Assembly (NCBI GenBank): GCA_030824835.1
Contig: JAPJRA010000013.1
Coordinates: forward strand, 1-18,397
Source of the DNA: Geminicoccaceae bacterium
GTDB lineage: Bacteria > Pseudomonadota > Alphaproteobacteria > Geminicoccales > Geminicoccaceae
Reading direction: 5' to 3'
Length of the DNA: 18,397 bases
Made by a program: the position numbers and the translations under genes
The notes under the pieces: model-generated
The model's database searches: none
The model's input: only the letters and a program-made list of their open reading frames with translations
What the model was told of the DNA's origin: nothing
Shown here: positions 14,875 to 18,397 of the stretch, in pieces
How the letters are laid out: each line of letters starts with the position of its first letter
Position numbering within the stretch: the first letter of the stretch is position 1

Positions 14875-15044
14875 CACTGAACCTCCCTTGGCGGCTGGCT
14901 GTGGCCAGCGTTCTTCCAGCGCACGGCTAAGACCCTTCTCCATCCGTGGCAAGCGGCCTGTTAGCACACGCCGTCGTACTCGTTTCCGATTGCAGATGAA
15001 TGGTCTAGGCTAACCAACAACAGAGTTGTCGAAAAGAGCCCAGC

Positions 15045-15479
15045 ATGCCCAAAAATACCTTGGCCCTTGCCGCCGATCATGCCGGCTTCGAGCTGAAGAA
15101 CGCGCTCAAGGCGGTGCTGGAGAAGCTTGCGGTCGACATGCTGGATCTGGGTACTCACGACGGGGCGTCCGTCGACTATCCGGACATGGCGGGTGCTCTG
15201 GCAGCGGCGTTGGGCGAGGGTCGCGCCGGTCGGGGAGTCCTGGTCTGCGGCACCGGGATCGGAATCAGCATCGCGGCCAACCGCCACCGACATGTTCGAG
15301 CCGCATTGTGCCATGATGTCACGACCGCGCGGCTGGCGCGGCAACACAACGACGCCAACGTCCTGGTCCTCGGTGCCCGCACCATCGGCACGGAGGTGGC
15401 GGTCGACTGCGTCGCCGCCTTCCTGGAAACGGGTTTCGAGGGCGGCCGACATCAGCGGCGTGTCGACAAGCTGGGTTGA
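15045..15479 (+). CDS. rpiB: Ribose-5-phosphate isomerase B
   Basis: Interconverts ribose-5-phosphate and ribulose-5-phosphate; the latter is also a substrate for riboflavin synthesis. The 144-aa protein has DHAGFELK (11-18), DYPDMA (44-49), the anion-hole loop CGTGIGISIAANR (68-80) with catalytic Cys68, and HND (101-103). It belongs to the RpiB/LacA family. In many alphaproteobacteria glyA lies between rpiB and nrdR; here a 77-base gap joins them directly. A small dyad (ACAAC/GTTGT, 15017-15029) lies 16 bases before the ATG and could be an operator or chance. RpiB could also act on allose phosphate, but context favours the housekeeping role. Confidence 0.96.
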   Translation: MPKNTLALAADHAGFELKNALKAVLEKLAVDMLDLGTHDGASVDYPDMAGALAAALGEGRAGRGVLVCGTGIGISIAANRHRHVRAALCHDVTTARLARQHNDANVLVLGARTIGTEVAVDCVAAFLETGFEGGRHQRRVDKLG

Positions 15480-15486
15480 CCGGCCC

Positions 15487-15515
15487 CTGTCGCAAATTGT
15501 GGCCGCTGCTATAGT
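15487..15515 (+). promoter_or_regulatory. Candidate promoter of the nrdR-rib gene run
   Basis: CTGTCG (15487-15492) and TATAGT (15510-15515) are separated by 17 bases; the -10 matches at 5/6, the -35 only weakly. The site lies between the rpiB stop and the nrdR start at 15557. I see no FMN riboswitch in this gap or ahead of ribD, ribE or ribH. Confidence 0.4.
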
Positions 15516-15556
15516 CCGGCGCCCCGGACGGGGAGTTGACGGTCCCGGAGTCCTTG

Positions 15557-16018
15557 ATGCGTTGCCCATTTTGCGGGTCGGAAGACACCCAGGTAAAGGA
15601 TTCCCGACCGGTTGACGATGCGTCGGCGATCCGGCGGCGGCGACAGTGCCCCGACTGCGGCGCCCGCTTCACGACCTTCGAACGGGTGCAGTTGCGTGAT
15701 TTACTGGTGGTCAAGAAGGATGGAAGGCGAGCGCCGTTCGATCGAGACAAGCTCGCGCGCTCCATTCGCATCGCAACCCGCAAGCGCGGCATCGGCGAGG
15801 AGCAGATCGAGCGCATCATCAACGGGATCGTGCGTCGGATCGAGACCAGCGGCGAAACCGAGGTTCCGTCGACGAGGATCGGCGAACTGGCCATGGAGAG
15901 CTTGGCGAAGCTCGACGAGGTTGCCTATGTGCGGTTCGCGTCGGTCTACCGCGACTTCGCAACCTTGCGCGACTTCGAGGAATTCATCCGCCATCTGCCG
16001 GAAGATCATGACGCCTAG
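15557..16018 (+). CDS. nrdR: Transcriptional repressor NrdR
   Basis: Zinc- and nucleotide-binding repressor that shuts down ribonucleotide reductase genes when dATP/ATP occupy its ATP cone. The 153-aa protein starts [18 protein letters not shown] and has the zinc ribbon Cys3, Cys6, Cys31, Cys34 (CPFC and CPDC). Arg-rich IRRRRQ and RFTTFERV follow, then the ATP-cone domain (about 49-139) including [19 protein letters not shown] 15557 follows GGAG; an upstream TTG is rejected because all family members begin with this zinc ribbon. The NrdR target genes are not in the window. Its position before ribD is a conserved arrangement. Confidence 0.97.
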   Translation: MRCPFCGSEDTQVKDSRPVDDASAIRRRRQCPDCGARFTTFERVQLRDLLVVKKDGRRAPFDRDKLARSIRIATRKRGIGEEQIERIINGIVRRIETSGETEVPSTRIGELAMESLAKLDEVAYVRFASVYRDFATLRDFEEFIRHLPEDHDA

Positions 16019-16042
16019 CCGCCTTCCTGCCCCGAGACGGTC

Positions 16043-17152
16043 GTGACCCAGGAGTCGGATCGGCGGTTCATGGCCATGGCGTTGGCTCTGGCCGAGCGTG
16101 GCCTGGGCAATGTGTGGCCAAACCCGGCCGTGGGTTGCGTCCTGGTCAAGGATGGCCGGGTCGTTGGCCGGGGTTGGACGCAACCCGGCGGACGACCCCA
16201 CGCCGAGACTGAGGCCATCGCCCGCGCTGGCGCCGACGCTCGCGGCAGCACCGCCTACGTAACGTTGGAGCCGTGCAACCACCATGGCCGCACGCCTCCA
16301 TGCGTCGACGCCATGTTGGAGGCCGGCATAGCACGCACAGTCATTGCCGCTGTCGACCCCGACCCACGCGTGAACGGCATGGGCATCTCCCGGCTGCGCG
16401 CGGCCGGCATGTCGGTGGTCGTCGGCTGTCGTGAGATCGAGGCCTGCCGCTTGAACACCGGCTTCTTCCTGCGCATGCAGCATCGACGGCCGTTGGTGGC
16501 GCTCAAGCTGGCGACCAGTTCCGATGGGCGGATCGCCACGGTCTCGGGCGACAGTCAGTGGATCACCGGTGCGGCGGCGCGCGCTGAAGGGCACCGTCTG
16601 CGCCTGCGCCACGACGCGATCCTGGTCGGGAGCGGCACGGCCCTGGCCGACGATCCGATGCTCACCTGCCGACTACCTGGACTTGCCGGCTGCTCGCCCG
16701 TGCGCGTCGTGCTCGACCGCCGTCTGCGCCTCGGTGCCGATAGCCGTCTGGCCCGGTCGGCCCGGGACCTGCCAGTCTGGCTGTTTACCAGTGCGGCGGA
16801 CGGCGCCCGCGCCGCGGAGCTGCGGGCGGCAGGGGTGATGGTGGTCCAGCTACGCGAAACCGGCTCCGGCCCCGTGCTGCGCGAGATGTTGGCGACGCTG
16901 GCGGAGCAGGGTATCACGCGCCTCCTGGTCGAAGGTGGTGCCACCCTGGCGACCGCCTTCCTGCGTGAATGTCGTGTCGACAGGCTCTATCAGTTCGAGG
17001 CTCCGATGCTGATCGGCGCCGACGGCGTGCCCGCGACCCACGCACTGGACGTAATCCGGCTGCAGGACGCGGCCCGGTGGCGTCGGGTCGAGGAGCGCTT
17101 GCTCGGTGCCGACCGACTGGGCGTGCTCGAGCCGCTGCCGAACGCGGGGTGA
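16043..17152 (+). CDS. ribD: Bifunctional riboflavin biosynthesis deaminase/reductase RibD
   Basis: Carries two consecutive steps of riboflavin synthesis: deamination of the pyrimidine (N-terminal) and NADPH-dependent reduction of the ribosyl chain (C-terminal). Zinc ligands His53 (in HAE, with Glu55 as proton shuttle), Cys78 (EPCNH) and Cys87 (PPC) are present. The reductase domain begins near residue 150 with RPLVALKLATSSDGRIA and includes SGDSQWITG (168-176), VGSGTALADDPMLTCR and LLVEGGATLATAFL. Length 369 aa is standard. The start is GTG 16043, with a weak site; the internal ATG 16070 would remove conserved residues. It lies 24 bases after nrdR and 6 bases before ribE. Confidence 0.97.
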   Translation: MTQESDRRFMAMALALAERGLGNVWPNPAVGCVLVKDGRVVGRGWTQPGGRPHAETEAIARAGADARGSTAYVTLEPCNHHGRTPPCVDAMLEAGIARTVIAAVDPDPRVNGMGISRLRAAGMSVVVGCREIEACRLNTGFFLRMQHRRPLVALKLATSSDGRIATVSGDSQWITGAAARAEGHRLRLRHDAILVGSGTALADDPMLTCRLPGLAGCSPVRVVLDRRLRLGADSRLARSARDLPVWLFTSAADGARAAELRAAGVMVVQLRETGSGPVLREMLATLAEQGITRLLVEGGATLATAFLRECRVDRLYQFEAPMLIGADGVPATHALDVIRLQDAARWRRVEERLLGADRLGVLEPLPNAG

Positions 17153-17158
17153 GAGCGA

Positions 17159-17758
17159 ATGTTCACAGGTATCATCAGCCATGTCGGCGAGATCGCGGCC
17201 GTTCGGGAGATCCCGGGGGGACGTGAGCTTGTCGTTGCCAGCGCTCTGCCGCTGGCCGCCATCGACCTCGGCGCGTCGGTTGCCCATGCCGGAATCTGCC
17301 TCACGGTGGTGGCCAAGGACGGAGCGACCCATACGGTCCAGGCCTCCCATGAGACGCTGGCACGGACCAGCCTCGGCACTTGGCGCCAGGGTCATCGGCT
17401 CAATCTCGAGCAGTCGCTTCGGCTGGGTGACGAGCTGGGCGGGCATCTGGTTTTCGGCCACGTCGACGCCGTGGGCGAGATCGCCCGGATCACCCCGGAC
17501 GGCGAGTATTATCGGCTTGAGATTCTGGCGCCGGCCGCGCTGGCGCCGCTGTTTGCCGTCAAGGGCTCGATCGCAGTCGACGGGATCTCGTTGACCGTCA
17601 ACGAGGCTGGACCAGATCGCTTTGCCGTCACCATCATCCCGCATACCTGGACGCATACGACGCTGGGTGACCGCCGGGTGCGTGACCCGGTGAACCTCGA
17701 GGTCGACATGCTGGCTCGCTACGTCGCGCGGCAGCTCGCTTTCGCGCCGAAGGCTTGA
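17159..17758 (+). CDS. ribE: Riboflavin synthase alpha subunit
   Basis: Dismutes two 6,7-dimethyl-8-ribityllumazine molecules into riboflavin and a pyrimidine. The 199-aa protein has two lumazine-binding beta-barrel halves. The first opens MFTGIISHVGEI and carries AGICLTVV with Cys47. The second (from about residue 97) has FGHVDAVG with His101, GSIAVDGISLTVN (136-148) and PHT (161-163), and ends in a trimerisation helix. The gene is intact. In several relatives ribBA follows directly; here ribH follows after 59 bases. The symbol is ribE in alphaproteobacterial usage and ribC in E. coli. Confidence 0.97.
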   Translation: MFTGIISHVGEIAAVREIPGGRELVVASALPLAAIDLGASVAHAGICLTVVAKDGATHTVQASHETLARTSLGTWRQGHRLNLEQSLRLGDELGGHLVFGHVDAVGEIARITPDGEYYRLEILAPAALAPLFAVKGSIAVDGISLTVNEAGPDRFAVTIIPHTWTHTTLGDRRVRDPVNLEVDMLARYVARQLAFAPKA

Positions 17759-17817
17759 GCGGAGCCCGGAACCGCCTACCTCTGGAGCGGTCCGCTACAC
17801 ACTGAGGAGTTCGTTCG

Positions 17818-18294
17818 ATGGCCGGAGTCGGGGCTGATGCCGACGTGCCCCGTTTGCCGGGCGTGAAGATCTTGGTCGTCGAAGCTCGGTTTTATGCCCA
17901 GATCAACGATCTGCTCGTCGGTGGGGCGCAGGCAGTGCTGAGGACGTCCGGAGCCGAGGTGGTGCACGCGGTGGTTCCGGGCGCACTGGAAATCCCGGCG
18001 GCCATCGCCATGGCCCACGCCGCGGGGCAATTTGATGGCTATGTGGCGCTGGGGTGCGTGATCCGCGGCGAGACCACGCATTACGAGCTGGTTTCCGGGG
18101 AAAGCTGCCGTGGCCTCATGGAGCTGAGCGTCCGCGAGCGATTGGCCATCGGCAACGGCATTCTGACGGTGGAGAACGAGGTCCAGGCTCTGGAGCGGGC
18201 CGACCCATCTCGACAGGACAAGGGCGGCGGCGCGGCCGCCGCCGCATTGGCGCTGGTGGCATGGCGCCGCCGGCTGGCAGAGAACGTCTTATGA
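17818..18294 (+). CDS. ribH: 6,7-dimethyl-8-ribityllumazine synthase
   Basis: Joins the RibD product (dephosphorylated) with 3,4-dihydroxy-2-butanone-4-phosphate to form the lumazine used by RibE. The 158-aa protein shows ARFYAQIN (23-30), PGALEIP (54-60) and GCVIRGETTHYELVSGES (79-96) with catalytic His88. GNGILTVENEVQALERA (112-128) completes the active-site interface. ATG 17818 follows GAGGAG at 8 bases. Its TGA overlaps the nusB ATG as ATGA, the classic ribH-nusB coupling. The butanone-phosphate donor enzyme (ribB/ribBA) is not in the window. Confidence 0.97.
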   Translation: MAGVGADADVPRLPGVKILVVEARFYAQINDLLVGGAQAVLRTSGAEVVHAVVPGALEIPAAIAMAHAAGQFDGYVALGCVIRGETTHYELVSGESCRGLMELSVRERLAIGNGILTVENEVQALERADPSRQDKGGGAAAAALALVAWRRRLAENVL

Positions 18295-18397
18295 GCCGCC
18301 CGGGTGTGAAGCCGGTTCTAAATCGCCGCCGGGCCGCGCGCTTCGCCGCCGTGCAGGCGCTCTATCAGATCGATCTCCTCGGCGAGCGGCCCGAGGT
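18291..18397 (+). CDS. nusB: Transcription antitermination factor NusB, N-terminal fragment (continues off the window)
   Basis: The first 35 codons are visible. After a basic lead (MSRPGVKPVLNRRR) comes ARFAAVQALYQIDLLGE, the first helix of NusB, which binds boxA RNA together with S10 (NusE) during rRNA transcription. The start overlaps the ribH stop by 4 bases. The short fragment and the ribH context both point to nusB. Confidence 0.93.
   Translation, partial: MSRPGVKPVLNRRRAARFAAVQALYQIDLLGERPE

Noticed and set aside
15480..17817. FMN riboswitch ahead of the riboflavin genes
   Set aside because: I looked in the gaps before nrdR, ribD, ribE and ribH and found none of the conserved RFN element blocks.
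1..18397. CRISPR array, tRNA or rRNA genes, insertion sequences
   Set aside because: I saw no regularly spaced repeats, no cloverleaf or rRNA sequence and no transposase or terminal inverted repeats. Almost all of the window is assigned to intact genes.

Overview
The window reads as chromosomal DNA of a GC-rich alphaproteobacterium, probably of the Rhodospirillales type. This is inferred from gene order (nadD-rsfS-rlmH; nrdR-ribD-ribE-ribH-nusB), a fused MrpA/MrpB antiporter subunit, frequent GTG/TTG starts and strong GC bias at third codon positions. I see no rRNA, tRNA, CRISPR array, transposase or phage gene. Two short AT-rich islands (about 380-560 and 8441-8600) stand out from the GC-rich background.

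Layout. 1-313 (-): N-terminus of a secreted GH26-like glycoside hydrolase that runs off the window. 739-6588 (-): complete six-gene Mrp/Mnh/Pha cation/proton antiporter operon, transcribed mnhAB, mnhC, mnhD, mnhE, mnhF, mnhG, with overlapping or nearly touching genes. 6711-8297 (-): gamma-glutamyltransferase-family enzyme of the cytoplasmic YwrD type. 8722-9249 (+) and 11015-11542 (+): two paralogous, unrecognised secreted proteins, each exactly 175 aa, flanking a nadD-rsfS-rlmH block (9307-10861, -) and separating it from proA (11590-12870, -). 13087-13644 (+): cytochrome b561. 13728-14874 (-): a DUF1127 protein, a SelW-like CxxC protein and an SRPBCC protein. 15045-18397 (+): rpiB, nrdR, ribD, ribE, ribH and the start of nusB.

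How the genes work together. The Mrp operon encodes all parts of one membrane complex that exchanges Na+ or K+ for H+. ribD, ribE and ribH supply the late steps of riboflavin synthesis; the entry enzyme for GTP and ribulose-5-phosphate (ribBA) is not in the cluster. nrdR represses ribonucleotide reductase genes, and nusB acts in rRNA antitermination. nadD, rsfS and rlmH combine NAD synthesis with ribosome silencing and 23S rRNA methylation.

The most unusual element is the pair of 175-aa exported paralogs. Their last ~100 residues are about 65% identical by eye and carry two invariant cysteines, while the signal peptides and linkers have diverged. They lie opposite to the housekeeping genes around them. 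I cannot assign them to a known family.
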